Notes: a model not told the origin generated them from the letters alone. A stretch of 64,000 nucleotides of DNA from Flavobacterium wongokense (GCF_021608265.1 NZ_JAKIHP010000003.1:248001-312000); one strand, 5' to 3'. Shown: positions 1-10,273, counted from the stretch's first letter. Numbers and translations are program-made.

Positions 1-10
1 TTTTACTCAT
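1..10 (-). CDS. Start of next operon gene (partial, three codons)
   Basis: An ATG on the minus strand begins at base 10, three bases past the gmd stop codon, and reads Met-Ser-Lys before the window ends. The tight spacing matches the rest of the operon, so this is probably the next polysaccharide gene. No function can be inferred from three codons. Confidence 0.35.
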
Positions 11-13
11 ATA

Positions 14-1168
14 TTATTCTGCTTGGCGCAGGATTTTGTGTCCGCCTTCAGCCAAATGGATATCCCTTTGGAACAATTTAACGTCTGAAGCGACCATTTC
101 CTCAACCAGCATTTCAAGATTGTATTTTGGCTGCCAGCCTAATTTTGTTTTTGATTTTGAAGGATCACCAATCAACAAATCCACTTCTGTAGGGCGGAAA
201 TAACTTGGGTCAACCTTAACAATCGTACTACCGATTGCAGGAACCGAAATGTCTTTTGCTACGCAATCCTTTCCCAAAGCTGCTTGGTATCTATCAGCAT
301 CTATAGCTTCTAAAACACCTACTTCCTCTACGCCTTCTCCTTCAAATCTTAATTTAAAACCAACTTCGTTAAACGCCATTTTTATAAAATCGCGTACACG
401 TGTTGTAATTCCTGTTGCGATTACATAATCTTCCGCAGTTTCCTGTTGCAGTATCCTCCACATGGCTTCTACATAATCTTTGGCATGACCCCAATCGCGT
501 TGTGCGTCAAGGTTACCCATATATAAATCTTTTTGTAATCCAAGGGCAATTTTGGCAACAGCCCTTGTGATTTTCCTTGTTACAAAAGTTTCACCACGCA
601 AAGGCGATTCGTGATTGAACAGGATTCCGTTGCAGGCAAACATATTGTAGGCTTCGCGGTAATTTACCGTAATCCAGTAGGCGTAAATTTTGGCAACAGC
701 ATAAGGCGAACGCGGATAAAACGGCGTGGTTTCCGATTGCGGAACAGCCTGAACCAAACCATACAGCTCCGAAGTTGATGCCTGGTAAATCTTGGTTTTG
801 TTTTGCAAGCCTAACAAACGAACCGCTTCCAAAAGTCGAAGTGTTCCAATTCCGTCAGCATTTGCAGTATATTCAGGCGTATCAAAACTCACTTTTACAT
901 GTGACATCGCCGCTAAATTGTAAATCTCATCGGGCTGAACTTCCTGGATAATCCTGGTAATATTCATCGAATCGGTCATATCGCCATAATGCAGTTTCAA
1001 ACGAATTCCCTTAGCATGTGGATCTTGGTACAAATGGTCAATCCTATCCGTATTAAAAAGCGACGAACGTCTTTTGATACCGTGAACCATATAGCCTTTT
1101 TCAAGAAGCAGTTCTGCCAAATAAGCTCCGTCCTGTCCTGTAATTCCTGTAATTAATGCGGTTTTCAT
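14..1168 (-). CDS. gmd: GDP-mannose 4,6-dehydratase
   Basis: Cytoplasmic extended-SDR enzyme that converts GDP-D-mannose to GDP-4-keto-6-deoxy-D-mannose, the first step to GDP-L-fucose. The NAD(P)-binding GxxGxxG is at residues 8-14 (GITGQDG). The catalytic Ser/Thr-Glu region is STSE at 131-134, and the YxxxK pair is Y156/K160. The 384-residue length is normal to slightly long for the family, with a small insert near residues 275-320. It lies 24 nt downstream of fcl, which carries out the next step, so the pair makes GDP-L-fucose for the polysaccharide encoded in this locus. The identification rests on strong family signatures. Confidence 0.95.
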   Translation of the reverse strand: MKTALITGITGQDGAYLAELLLEKGYMVHGIKRRSSLFNTDRIDHLYQDPHAKGIRLKLHYGDMTDSMNITRIIQEVQPDEIYNLAAMSHVKVSFDTPEYTANADGIGTLRLLEAVRLLGLQNKTKIYQASTSELYGLVQAVPQSETTPFYPRSPYAVAKIYAYWITVNYREAYNMFACNGILFNHESPLRGETFVTRKITRAVAKIALGLQKDLYMGNLDAQRDWGHAKDYVEAMWRILQQETAEDYVIATGITTRVRDFIKMAFNEVGFKLRFEGEGVEEVGVLEAIDADRYQAALGKDCVAKDISVPAIGSTIVKVDPSYFRPTEVDLLIGDPSKSKTKLGWQPKYNLEMLVEEMVASDVKLFQRDIHLAEGGHKILRQAE

Positions 1169-1192
1169 TTCTTGATTTTTTATATGTGATAA

Positions 1193-2143
1193 TTACATTT
1201 TGACTTCCTTGAACGAATGTTCGTGTTCCAAAAACCAGTTGTAGGTTGATTGGATTCCGTCTTCCAACGAAATTTTAGCCTTCCAGCCTTGGTTAGCCAT
1301 TTTGGAAACATCCATTAATTTTCTAGGTGTCCCGTCTGGTTTTGTGCTATCCCAGATGATTTCACCTGTATGTCCAACCGTTTTCTGGATTAATTCTGCC
1401 AAAGATTTTATCGTGAGATCCACTCCGGTTCCAATGTTATACAAATTCTCGGCAAACGGATTTTCCAAAGCAAAAACTACGGCATCAGCCAAATCATGCA
1501 CATGAAGGAATTCGCGCATCGGCGAACCAGAACCCCAAAGCGTTACCGATTCGTTATTGTTGAGTTTGGCCTCGTGGAATTTACGAATCATCGCCGGCAA
1601 AACGTGTGAGGTCTGCAAATCGAAATTGTCATTTGGACCGTAAAGGTTCGTTGGCATCAGACTCACAAAGTCTTTACCGAATTGTTTCCTGATAGATTCG
1701 CAGGCTTTCACTCCGGAAATTTTTGCAATCGCATACCATTCGTTTGTTGGTTCCAATGAAGAAGTCAAAAGACAGTCTTCCTTTAAAGGCTGCGGAGCCA
1801 GTTTTGGATAAATGCACGAACTTCCCAAAAAGATAAATTTGTCAACATCCTGTTGCAGGGACGTATCGATAAGGTTATTCTGAATCTGCATGTTTTCCAT
1901 CAGGAACGTAAACGGATAATTATTGTTTGCCAATATTCCACCTACTCTTGCGGCAGCATCAATGACAACATCGGGTTTTTCATTGGCAAAAAATTCCTGA
2001 ACTGCAGCCTGATTCCTCAAGTCGAGTTCCTTACTGGTTTTCCCGATTAGGTTTTCGTAACCTTTTGCCTTTAACGCATTCCAAATGGCACTTCCGACCA
2101 TTCCTTTATGTCCTGCGATGTATATTTTTGAAGATTTGTCCAT
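1193..2143 (-). CDS. fcl: GDP-L-fucose synthase
   Basis: Bifunctional epimerase/reductase (WcaG/Fcl family) that turns GDP-4-keto-6-deoxy-D-mannose into GDP-L-fucose. The Rossmann motif GHKGMVG is at residues 11-17 and the catalytic YxxxK is Y137/K141, preceded by the typical SSCIYP stretch near 108-113. The length of 316 residues is standard. It is followed by gmd and preceded, 8 nt away, by a GT4 glycosyltransferase. Together they indicate that L-fucose, or a derivative, is in the repeat unit. Confidence 0.95.
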   Translation of the reverse strand: MDKSSKIYIAGHKGMVGSAIWNALKAKGYENLIGKTSKELDLRNQAAVQEFFANEKPDVVIDAAARVGGILANNNYPFTFLMENMQIQNNLIDTSLQQDVDKFIFLGSSCIYPKLAPQPLKEDCLLTSSLEPTNEWYAIAKISGVKACESIRKQFGKDFVSLMPTNLYGPNDNFDLQTSHVLPAMIRKFHEAKLNNNESVTLWGSGSPMREFLHVHDLADAVVFALENPFAENLYNIGTGVDLTIKSLAELIQKTVGHTGEIIWDSTKPDGTPRKLMDVSKMANQGWKAKISLEDGIQSTYNWFLEHEHSFKEVKM

Positions 2144-2151
2144 CTTATATT

Positions 2152-3285
2152 TTATTTAAAAACAGCCAACAACTCATAAGCAGCCGCTTTCATTCGGCTT
2201 TCATAAGAATCGTATAATTGTTTGGTATAATCCCTGTTTGGATAATTTTCCATAATCGAAACCAATTGAGCAACATTGTGTGGCTCAAAATAAGTCCCTT
2301 TTTCCTCTAATTGTTCAATATTCACATTCAGATTTGCCGCAATAACCGGAACCTGAAGTGATTTTGCGTCTTCAATAACGGTGCTCCAACCTTCGAACAA
2401 ACTAGGCTGCAATATCGCTTTGCAATATTTCATCAATAATAATTGGTCGCCACGCGGTATGAGTCCCAAAAATTTAATTGAGCCTTTCAAATCGTTTTTA
2501 TTGATGATATCGTGTAATTCCTGCATGTACGGCGAATCCGGTTCGTCTGGGAAACGTCCTGTAATTCCGATGGAAACTTCGATTCCTTTTTTCTTTAATT
2601 CGGCCACAGCCTCAAAAACAACCTTGTGGTTTTTGTGTTTGTGGAACTGGTTGCTGATCATATAGAAATGTTCGGGCAAATCGTATTTGGCGCGGATTTC
2701 ATCAAAACTCATATCTGGCAAACCTTCAATGATGGAAACGAAATGATAAATATGCACATTCAGGTTTTTTGGAACCTTAAAAAATTTCAGGAAATCGTCT
2801 TTAACAGCCTGGCTTGAAACCACCAAATCCTTAGAGTTTTTCAATATAAGCCTTATTCTTGCATTACGCTCGATTACTTTCCTTTTGGTAAAAAACTGCG
2901 GATAATACATATGCTGTAAGTCGGCGTACCACGAAACCAATTTGGCATCAAGCTTGCTCTTTACCGGATAATCGTGCATCGGGAAAATCGCGTCCAGCTT
3001 ATGATTGACAACCAAGTCGTGCACAAAAGTGTTTTTATTCTTTAAAATCGAATCAACGTAACCTTTATAAATCGATGAAAAATTATGCGGAACCAATTCG
3101 AGATAAGGATATTCAATTTCGTCTATATATTTTTTCAAAGCCGGATTGTAAAGCACCACAACTTTTGGCTTGTCTTTGTCATCAAGGAAATTTAGAATGC
3201 GGATGGCGTTGATCAGGTAGATGATTCCGCCAGTCCATTTTGGATTGAAATTGAAAAGTAAGCCTAATTTAAATCTGTCTTCCAT
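2152..3285 (-). CDS. Family 4 glycosyltransferase (GT-B fold)
   Basis: Cytoplasmic retaining GT4-type glycosyltransferase of 377 residues, expected to add one sugar to the lipid-linked repeat unit. The N-terminal half carries the acceptor-binding Rossmann domain. The C-terminal half has SNQFHKHKNH at 211-220 and the nucleotide-sugar site with FEGW at 297-300 followed by the conserved Glu near 305. Donor and linkage cannot be read from sequence; GDP-fucose is possible because fcl and gmd follow directly. Spacing to both neighbours is under 10 nt. Confidence 0.85.
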   Translation of the reverse strand: MEDRFKLGLLFNFNPKWTGGIIYLINAIRILNFLDDKDKPKVVVLYNPALKKYIDEIEYPYLELVPHNFSSIYKGYVDSILKNKNTFVHDLVVNHKLDAIFPMHDYPVKSKLDAKLVSWYADLQHMYYPQFFTKRKVIERNARIRLILKNSKDLVVSSQAVKDDFLKFFKVPKNLNVHIYHFVSIIEGLPDMSFDEIRAKYDLPEHFYMISNQFHKHKNHKVVFEAVAELKKKGIEVSIGITGRFPDEPDSPYMQELHDIINKNDLKGSIKFLGLIPRGDQLLLMKYCKAILQPSLFEGWSTVIEDAKSLQVPVIAANLNVNIEQLEEKGTYFEPHNVAQLVSIMENYPNRDYTKQLYDSYESRMKAAAYELLAVFK

Positions 3286-3287
3286 AA

Positions 3288-4202
3288 TTACCAGTTTTCA
3301 ACCAAATCCTTAATTCCCTGGTTCAGGCTCCATTGTGGTTCCCAGCCTGTCCTTTGTTTTAATTTAGAAACATCTGCCAACAAGTGTAGTCTTTCCACTT
3401 TCCGAACTCTTGCAGGATCGACTTCTATAACGATTTTTTCGTTTAGGATTTTCTCGAATTCGGCAACAACTTCTGTTACTGCATATTCGATTCCGCGTCC
3501 TAAATTGAAGGTGTCGAAACCAACATTTTCAAGCTTAGTCAACGCCGAAACCGCATTTGCCATATCGTGTGTATGGATGAAATCGCGTTTTGGCGTTAAG
3601 TTTCCTAAAGCAATTTTGCGGCTTCCGTCCTTAATCTGTTTTTCGATTTCAGGGATAAGGTGCGGATTGGTTTCATTTGGACCAAATGCATTAAAGAATC
3701 GGCAGCAGATGGTATCAATTCCTGTTTCAAGATGGAATTTCTGCAACAATTGCTCGCCAGCCAGTTTGCTCAAACCATAAATATCCAAAGGCCTTACTTC
3801 GTCTGTTTCGGCAACGGCATTATTTGAAATTGGGTAAACCGCAGCGGTTGAGGCAAACACTATTTTTTTAAGGTTTTTTACTTTTTTGGCAGCTTCCAGA
3901 ACATTCATCGTTCCGCGGATGTTAATGTCCGAAGATTCAAACGGATGCTCGTTGCAATACGGAATAAAATGTACCGCAGCCAAATGGATGATGATATCGG
4001 GTGAAATCGATTCAATAGTTTTTGAAACTGCAACTGCATCGCGGATATCGCCAAGGAAAAAATGATTATCGGTAAGATTGATAAATTCCCTGTTCCCGAA
4101 ACTCAAATTGTCAAAAACAAAGACATCGTGGTTTTCACTTTGCAGTTTTGGCACTATGGCTGAACCAATAAATCCGGCGCCACCTGTTATTAAAATCTTC
4201 AT
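3288..4202 (-). CDS. NAD-dependent nucleotide-sugar epimerase/dehydratase
   Basis: Extended SDR protein of the UDP-glucose 4-epimerase-like class, 304 residues. Visible are GGAGFIG at 7-13, the ASTAAVYP active-site strand around 117-124, and YxxxK at Y142/K146. It probably interconverts a nucleotide sugar for the polysaccharide, for example a C4 epimerisation, but GalE, WbpP-like and reductase activities cannot be told apart by eye. It sits 2 nt from the preceding-strand GT4 gene and 13 nt from the upstream GT4. Confidence 0.85.
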   Translation of the reverse strand: MKILITGGAGFIGSAIVPKLQSENHDVFVFDNLSFGNREFINLTDNHFFLGDIRDAVAVSKTIESISPDIIIHLAAVHFIPYCNEHPFESSDINIRGTMNVLEAAKKVKNLKKIVFASTAAVYPISNNAVAETDEVRPLDIYGLSKLAGEQLLQKFHLETGIDTICCRFFNAFGPNETNPHLIPEIEKQIKDGSRKIALGNLTPKRDFIHTHDMANAVSALTKLENVGFDTFNLGRGIEYAVTEVVAEFEKILNEKIVIEVDPARVRKVERLHLLADVSKLKQRTGWEPQWSLNQGIKDLVENW

Positions 4203-4215
4203 ATATATTATTTTC

Positions 4216-5295
4216 TTATGCCGACGGAAGCAAAAAATCCTGGTACTGTCCGGCTATAATTTTTAAATCGTTAGTCTGTTTAATTTTTGAAGCATTGCTG
4301 CTTATTTTATCCAATAAATCCTGATTATCAATCAGCAATTGCAATTTTTCTGCAAAAAGAGCCACATTTCCAACCGGAATCAGAAATCCGTTTTCGTTTT
4401 CCTTTATAATGTCCGACGGTCCGGCAACGCAATTGAAACTTACAGGCGCCAATCCGTTTGCCATTCCTTCAATCAATGCATTTGGATATCCTTCAATGAT
4501 AGAGGTAAATCCGAATATTTTGGCTTGCGACAAATAAAAATCGACTTCTTTTTGAAAGCCGCAAAATTCGACTTTTTCTGCGATATTTAATGCCTTTGCC
4601 TGATTTTTTAAATCATCCAATAAAGGTCCGTCGCCAACTATGGCTAAAGTCCAGTTTGGAGCATTGATTTTGGCGAAAGCCTCAAGCAAAAAATGCTGCG
4701 CCTTTTCGTAGGAACAACGTCCGAGAGTGATAATCTGATTTTTTCTTTGATGCTGAAACTCCTTGATTTCCCTAAGGAAATTCGGAATCACAACAATTGG
4801 GCAGCTGTATTTTTTTTGGTACACTTCTTTAGCATAATTCGTCTGCGCGATGATTCCGTCAATCCTGAATTTGAAAACAGCATAACAGAAATTATAAAAA
4901 GCATTGAATAAAGCATTTCCGGGAAACCTTACCCTGTCCGGGCTGCTTCGTCCTGAGATAATGACTTTTGTTTTTATTCCGACCGAAGTGATGATTCCCA
5001 AAAGCATATAGCCCAAACAGAAAACCGTGTCTGGTTTTTCGGCTTTGATGCTTTTGCGCAGATACCATAATAAAATTGGGAACGATAATATTTTACCGTA
5101 TTTATCCCTGAAATTATCAGGTTCCATCAACTTTACTTTAGGATGCAGTTCGTAAAATTTATCCCTTTTGAACATTACCAAAATGGTAACATCGATATTT
5201 TTTTCAACCATATAATTTGCCAAAACCACTGCAGTCCGTTCAGTTCCGCCCGGAGTAAGCTTTGGCAATACAATGACTATTTTCTTTTGCGCCAT
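4216..5295 (-). CDS. Family 4 glycosyltransferase
   Basis: GT-B glycosyltransferase of 359 residues. The N-terminal glycine-rich GGTER (16-20) is typical of GT4. The C-terminal E(x7)E motif is E268/E276 within a FTSIIEGYPNALIEG-type segment, followed by a GPSDII stretch that contacts the nucleotide diphosphate in this family. It overlaps the 3' end of the upstream GT2 gene by 19 nt, indicating translational coupling. The donor sugar is unknown. Confidence 0.88.
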   Translation of the reverse strand: MAQKKIVIVLPKLTPGGTERTAVVLANYMVEKNIDVTILVMFKRDKFYELHPKVKLMEPDNFRDKYGKILSFPILLWYLRKSIKAEKPDTVFCLGYMLLGIITSVGIKTKVIISGRSSPDRVRFPGNALFNAFYNFCYAVFKFRIDGIIAQTNYAKEVYQKKYSCPIVVIPNFLREIKEFQHQRKNQIITLGRCSYEKAQHFLLEAFAKINAPNWTLAIVGDGPLLDDLKNQAKALNIAEKVEFCGFQKEVDFYLSQAKIFGFTSIIEGYPNALIEGMANGLAPVSFNCVAGPSDIIKENENGFLIPVGNVALFAEKLQLLIDNQDLLDKISSNASKIKQTNDLKIIAGQYQDFLLPSA

Positions 5296-6245
5296 TTCTT
5301 TTTTCGTTCGTGCAGATAATAACCAAACTGCAATAAGCCTATTGCATTCAGTACTCTTTTGAGTTTACTGGTCCTGGTATTATTGGTTAAAAAATTAAAC
5401 GCGTTGTTTATTTTGTCATTAGAGAATTCCGAAAACCGAAAAGGTACAATCTTTTTCAAGGTTTCTAAATCAAAGCTGGTGAACTTCTCATTTTTCCGGG
5501 TCCTTGTTCCCTGCCCGTCGTTTCCAATGTTGAACGTTTTTGTCGTATAAGGCGTAACCGCATACAAATCGTTTTTGACCATATAATGCACATAGCGGTA
5601 ATCCAAAACCAAAGGTTCATTTTTATATAATTTCCGCTGGAAAGCGGTGAACAGGTCAATTCCGATTTTGTCCAGTTTCCTTACGAATTTCTTATCGTGT
5701 AAATCCTGGCTCAATTCTTCCATTGACAGTGCATGAACATCCAAAATCTTATTTCTCCAGGAAGCAAATCCCCAGGGACACCAACGGTTTGTAAAATAAA
5801 CATCCGATTTTGATTTATCATCAATCTCAAAAAAAACTGAATGCGAAAATCCGGAAACCGAAAGCACTTTTGGATCGTTTTTATAAAATTCCAAACCTTC
5901 ATTGACAAATTTCAGGAAATCGGGAGCTACAATAATATCATCTTCCAAAAAAATAAAAGTATCGTGTTCCTTAAAAATCAGATCAATTGCAGCGTTATAG
6001 GCACCGTTTAACCCACGGTTTTCTTTTGGAGCAATTGGTATTACTTTTTTAAATCCGGTAACGGTTTGGATGTATTCCCTAACCGCTTCTATTTTTTCAA
6101 TGTCCTGATTACGATAAGCTGCATCCGAAGAAATATAAAGTTCAGACGCTTTTGCTTCTTCACATTGCTGCAAGGCTGTAATGCATTTTTTCAAACTATC
6201 CAAACGGTCATAAACCATGACCAATAACGGTGCGTAATCCTTCAT
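5277..6245 (-). CDS. Family 2-like glycosyltransferase (GT-A fold)
   Basis: GT-A type transferase of 322 residues. It starts with the characteristic strand APLLVMVYDRLDSLKKC. Around residues 98-103 it has an FLEDDI motif that supplies the metal-binding acidic residues. The overall pattern resembles GT2 and eukaryotic GnT-I-like enzymes in bacterial capsule clusters. The last 25 residues are strongly basic, which could help membrane association. Start and stop overlap the two neighbouring genes, so it belongs to the continuous operon. Confidence 0.8.
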   Translation of the reverse strand: MKDYAPLLVMVYDRLDSLKKCITALQQCEEAKASELYISSDAAYRNQDIEKIEAVREYIQTVTGFKKVIPIAPKENRGLNGAYNAAIDLIFKEHDTFIFLEDDIIVAPDFLKFVNEGLEFYKNDPKVLSVSGFSHSVFFEIDDKSKSDVYFTNRWCPWGFASWRNKILDVHALSMEELSQDLHDKKFVRKLDKIGIDLFTAFQRKLYKNEPLVLDYRYVHYMVKNDLYAVTPYTTKTFNIGNDGQGTRTRKNEKFTSFDLETLKKIVPFRFSEFSNDKINNAFNFLTNNTRTSKLKRVLNAIGLLQFGYYLHERKKKWRKRK

Positions 6246-7252
6246 TATTTCAACATCATGTCAATCATCCAGCCATACGGATTGAACCTGCCTTCGTACC
6301 AATTCATTTCTTCATCCCAATAACCCACACAATCATCATAACCTGCATTGGCAAAACCATAACTGATTTCAATCAAAAGTGGTTTGTTATTATCCAACAC
6401 AAAGTCGTAGGCAATGCATTGTGCCTTTAGTTTTTTATGGATTTCAAAAGCGGCTTTTACGAAACGCTCGTCAATCGATTCCTTGTCGTACAAAATGAAT
6501 CCACTTCCTGAAGCCCTGAAGTCATTTTCGCGGTTCATCCGTTTGATACCAAATGCCTTTCCGTCAATGACCACAATCCTGATATCCGAATCATTATTGG
6601 CGATAAACTCCTGAAAATAAAGGTAATTCATTTCCTTTCCCATTACTTTGGCATAACGCGGCGGATTTGCCAATCGCGCAAAACCTTTGGCTACATCAAA
6701 AAAATTGGTTTTTCCTAAACGCCATTTTCGATAGCGTTCCTTGATGCTCCCCCAACCATCATAAGCTGCAAAACCTTTACCAAATGCCTGATTGGCTAGC
6801 GCTCTGGCTTCCTGCTTTGTTTTGGCCAATTGCACATTTTGGGAACCTGCACCACCTTTGAGTTTGAATACTTTTGGAAACGAAGCCTTATCAATCCATT
6901 GATTGGCGGTTTTTTTATCGTAGAAAACCCAGGTCGGAACCAAATCGGTTTCCAAGGCTTCCAACAAATATTTCTGTGCTACCTTATCATCAAAATGCCA
7001 GGCAGTATTAAAATCAGGGAACACTTTTGTACTGCTTTGTTCCAAAGAAAAAAGTAGCGATTTCGCCATCACAATATCTGTTGGGCTTGCCTGATGGTAA
7101 TGCCACATCAAAGCCGAACAGCCTTTTAACTGCTGGATAATATCGTTATCATAACAATTAACCAGTTTATAAGGAATATTGTTTTTGTCGCAATAATCCA
7201 TCCATCTGAAATGGAATAAATCGGTGCTTTTATTATTGTGAATGGCTATCAT
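6245..7252 (-). CDS. ATP-grasp family ligase-like protein
   Basis: Protein of 335 residues with an ATP-grasp arrangement. A lysine-rich nucleotide-binding strand (KVFKLKGGAGSQNV, about 127-140) is followed by a YFQEFI linker strand and a C-terminal metal-binding strand ending in PLLIEISYGFANAG. ATP-grasp enzymes form amide or ester bonds through acyl-phosphates. In a polysaccharide locus this suggests attachment of an amino acid or other amine to a sugar carboxylate, or the reverse. It overlaps the upstream AsnB-like reading region closely (1 nt gap), hinting at a shared pathway. The substrate is unknown. Confidence 0.7.
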   Translation of the reverse strand: MIAIHNNKSTDLFHFRWMDYCDKNNIPYKLVNCYDNDIIQQLKGCSALMWHYHQASPTDIVMAKSLLFSLEQSSTKVFPDFNTAWHFDDKVAQKYLLEALETDLVPTWVFYDKKTANQWIDKASFPKVFKLKGGAGSQNVQLAKTKQEARALANQAFGKGFAAYDGWGSIKERYRKWRLGKTNFFDVAKGFARLANPPRYAKVMGKEMNYLYFQEFIANNDSDIRIVVIDGKAFGIKRMNRENDFRASGSGFILYDKESIDERFVKAAFEIHKKLKAQCIAYDFVLDNNKPLLIEISYGFANAGYDDCVGYWDEEMNWYEGRFNPYGWMIDMMLK

Positions 7253-7253
7253 T

Positions 7254-9143
7254 TTAATCTAAATAGTGTTGTGCCCAAAGTTCAAATCCTAGCATCAGCC
7301 AAATGGCATCCATTTGATCTGGCGACGCATTGGCAATATTATTAATCCAGGAATTCAATTCCTTTAATTCAAAAAGCCCACGTTTTTGGATTCCCGGAGC
7401 AATTTTAGCATTCCATTTTTGTTTGAAAACATCCGAAGAGAAAAATTCCCTTAACGGAATCCCAAATCCCATTTTATCACGGTATGCGAAATCTTCACCA
7501 AATTTTGAAGCACAAATATCCTTTAATAAAACCTTGTTTTCGTCTTTGCCGTTGTGTTTTGCAATTAGTAAATCTCCTGAAATATTCAATGATGTTGAAA
7601 CCATGTTGTTATCCAAAAACGGAACGCGGTTTTCGATGCAGTGTGCCATCGACATCTTGTCCTGACGCATTAATAAGTCGGGCAAATAAGTCAGTAGCTC
7701 GTATTTTCTTTGTTTCAGATTGGTGTTTCCTTTGAGCCTGTTCAAGGTTTTTACCCTGTCATTAATCGCGTTATCCAATTTGAAATTGGCTTTCAGCGAA
7801 TGGGCTGTAGCCAAACTGCCAAAAGCGGTTTCCATTACCATTCGCTTGTTCGGATTCAGGAAATAGCTTAAATATTCGAAAGCAAATTTTGAATTTCGTT
7901 TCAGTCCGCCTAAAAATTCACGATTGAATGGAAATCTAAGCGCACGAATAAAACGACTGTAACCGGCAAGGCATTCGTCTGCTCCTTCTCCGCTCAACAA
8001 AACGGTAACATGCTTTTTGGCTTCCTGGCTCAACAGGTAAATTCCAATGGTATTTGGATGATTCAACGGATGCTCAAAATGCCAAATGGCTTTTTCCAAA
8101 ACCTCGAAATAATATTGAGCGTCCATTTCGTATTTGTGTGCCTTCAAATCCAATTGTTCAGCAACTTTGTCAATATATTTTTCTTCCGAAAAACGCTGGT
8201 CCTTAAAGATTATCGAAATGGTTTCGAGGTTCCCTTCGTTCAAAGATTCGGCAGCATAATAACTGACCAATGAAGAATCGACACCGCCGGAAAGTTGGCA
8301 ACCCAATTTTACATCACTGATCATTTGGGAATCGACACTTTTCTGTAAGGCGTTTTCCAACTGGTTTTGTGCGTCTTTATTGGCGATTTTGTTATTTCCT
8401 TCCTGGTCTAATTCATAATAAGTGTTTGACTCTATTTTACCATTTTTCACACTCAAATATGTTCCCGGAGTACAGTTTGTGATATTCTTAAACAGTGTAT
8501 CGTTAATCACATTCCGAAACAATAAAAACTCATCCAGCTTACTAAAATCTGGTTCAAATTTGAAGCCTGGCAATGGTTTGAAACTCTTCATTTCCGAACC
8601 AAAAGCCAACCTTCCTTCTTCCTGTAAAAGGTATAAAGGCTTGATGCCGAAACGGTCGCGTGCCAAAAACAACGTGTCCAATTCTAAGTCATAAATCGCC
8701 ATGGCAAACATTCCGTTGAGCATTGAAATCATTTTTTCCATGCCATATTCAGAATATAAATGAAGTACTACTTCGGTATCGGAAGTGCTTTTGAAAACAT
8801 GGCCTTTCTGTTCCAGTTCAGGTTTGAAATCAAATGCGTTGTAGATTTCGCCGTTCATCATCAGGATTACTTTCTGATTTGGGCTTACCATTGGCTGATG
8901 CCCTGCAGGAGAAAGATCTAAAATACTCAATCGGTTAAATCCAAAAATCAAATCACTTGGATTTTTGAAATTCACATCCTCAGAAATCGAAACATTTTCA
9001 AAGGTTTTTTCCTGGGTATTTATTGCCACGATTCCGGAATCGTCCGGACCGCGGTGTTTTTGTATCGAAAGCATTTGGCGGATAACTTCGTTACCCGTTG
9101 CTTTGCTGTTATCAAAATTAAAATATCCTGTAAATCCGCACAT
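7254..9143 (-). CDS. asnB: Asparagine synthase (glutamine-hydrolysing) family amidotransferase
   Basis: 629-residue class II glutamine amidotransferase fused to an ATP-pyrophosphatase synthetase domain. Cys2 directly after Met1 is the glutaminase nucleophile. MNGEIYN lies at 96-102 and RFGIKPLY near 164-171. The PPi-loop SGGVDS is at 285-290. In O-antigen clusters such as that of Pseudomonas aeruginosa, AsnB-like proteins (WbpS) are thought to amidate sugar uronic acids rather than aspartate. The position among CapA, ATP-grasp and transferase genes favours that role here. It shares one base with capA upstream. Confidence 0.9.
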   Translation of the reverse strand: MCGFTGYFNFDNSKATGNEVIRQMLSIQKHRGPDDSGIVAINTQEKTFENVSISEDVNFKNPSDLIFGFNRLSILDLSPAGHQPMVSPNQKVILMMNGEIYNAFDFKPELEQKGHVFKSTSDTEVVLHLYSEYGMEKMISMLNGMFAMAIYDLELDTLFLARDRFGIKPLYLLQEEGRLAFGSEMKSFKPLPGFKFEPDFSKLDEFLLFRNVINDTLFKNITNCTPGTYLSVKNGKIESNTYYELDQEGNNKIANKDAQNQLENALQKSVDSQMISDVKLGCQLSGGVDSSLVSYYAAESLNEGNLETISIIFKDQRFSEEKYIDKVAEQLDLKAHKYEMDAQYYFEVLEKAIWHFEHPLNHPNTIGIYLLSQEAKKHVTVLLSGEGADECLAGYSRFIRALRFPFNREFLGGLKRNSKFAFEYLSYFLNPNKRMVMETAFGSLATAHSLKANFKLDNAINDRVKTLNRLKGNTNLKQRKYELLTYLPDLLMRQDKMSMAHCIENRVPFLDNNMVSTSLNISGDLLIAKHNGKDENKVLLKDICASKFGEDFAYRDKMGFGIPLREFFSSDVFKQKWNAKIAPGIQKRGLFELKELNSWINNIANASPDQMDAIWLMLGFELWAQHYLD

Positions 9144-10273
9144 TATTTATTGGGGTTTATGGATTGTAACAATATATCGCGGTGTGCCTCACACTGAATC
9201 AGATTCGTGTAAAGCAATTTTTTTCTTTTGGTAATTATCGAAGGTAAAAGTCCTCTCTTGTAAAGGCTCGACATGATTTTCCCTTTATAAGGCTGAATCC
9301 AGGTATTCATCACCGCTTTCCAGGTTTCAGCATATTTTTGGAATTCGGCTTCCAACTTGGTATCGTCCTCAATGATGGCATTCAGTTTATACAAATGCTC
9401 GAGCATTTCATTTTTATCTTCACCTTTCAACAACGAAAGTCCAACAGCTTCGCTGTTTTGGTGTACAAATTCCATTTCGAAAGTTATCGGTTTGCTTTTT
9501 TCAAATCCCAAACGAAGAATCATTCCTTTGTTCCAAGGCTTATTGCGCAAGCCGTCCCAATCAAAACAGAAATTTCCAAGGCTGTAAAAAATTGGTGCAT
9601 CATTGTAAACTTCATACCCCGAAATGATATGCGTATGATGAGCCACAACCGCATTTGCTCCGGCATCGACAAAAAAGCGGTACCATTTTTTCATTCTCGG
9701 GCTTGGCAGTTCGTAATGTTCGTGGCCGCCATGAGCAATGACTACCACAAAATCAGCCTGGTTTTTGGCTTCCCGAATCTGATAAAAAACATTCGTCAAA
9801 TCTATTGGGTTGCAACCCGGAGTTTCATCGTGTGTTGTGGTCCATTCGTTTTCGGTAACATTGATAAAAGCGATAGTGATTCCGTCCTTTTTCCAATAAA
9901 AGGTTTTAGATGCTTCTTCAAAATTGGCTCCACTTCCCAACCATGAAATCTTGTGTTTTCCCAAAGCCTCATAAGTTTCCTGCATGCCTTTCCAGCCATA
10001 ATCCTTAAAGTGATTGTTGGCTGTTGCCACCAATCCGCAATTCAGATGGTTCAAAATCGTTGCCGTTTCCGGATGTGATTTGATATGTGGACCGGTTTTG
10101 CTGATTCCGTTGGTTGAAGTTGTCAATGGACATTCCAAATCCAAAACATTCAAATCATTTGCCTCAAAAAAAGGTTGCACCTCTTCAAATAAAGGTTTCC
10201 AATTGTTGGCTTTGACTTCCTTTTCAACACGAAGCCAAGGGCAGAAATCGCCTGTAAAACCTACTTTAATCAT
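9143..10273 (-). CDS. CapA family protein (PgsA-like metallophosphatase fold)
   Basis: 376-residue CapA/YwtB-type protein. The family has a calcineurin-like metallophosphoesterase fold and is associated with polyglutamate or capsule production. Visible signatures are GDF at 8-10, DLECPL at 45-50, ANNH at 85-88, HGGHEH at 181-186 and AHHTH at 211-215, followed by an FYSLGNFCFD strand. There is no obvious signal peptide, unlike many CapA proteins, so it may be cytoplasmic. It overlaps the upstream deacetylase-like gene by 4 nt. Its job in this locus is not established. Confidence 0.8.
   Translation of the reverse strand: MIKVGFTGDFCPWLRVEKEVKANNWKPLFEEVQPFFEANDLNVLDLECPLTTSTNGISKTGPHIKSHPETATILNHLNCGLVATANNHFKDYGWKGMQETYEALGKHKISWLGSGANFEEASKTFYWKKDGITIAFINVTENEWTTTHDETPGCNPIDLTNVFYQIREAKNQADFVVVIAHGGHEHYELPSPRMKKWYRFFVDAGANAVVAHHTHIISGYEVYNDAPIFYSLGNFCFDWDGLRNKPWNKGMILRLGFEKSKPITFEMEFVHQNSEAVGLSLLKGEDKNEMLEHLYKLNAIIEDDTKLEAEFQKYAETWKAVMNTWIQPYKGKIMSSLYKRGLLPSIITKRKKLLYTNLIQCEAHRDILLQSINPNK

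Noticed and set aside
9338..9946. 202-codon plus-strand frame inside the CapA gene
   Set aside because: It is the antisense shadow of a well-supported family protein, with no domain signature of its own.
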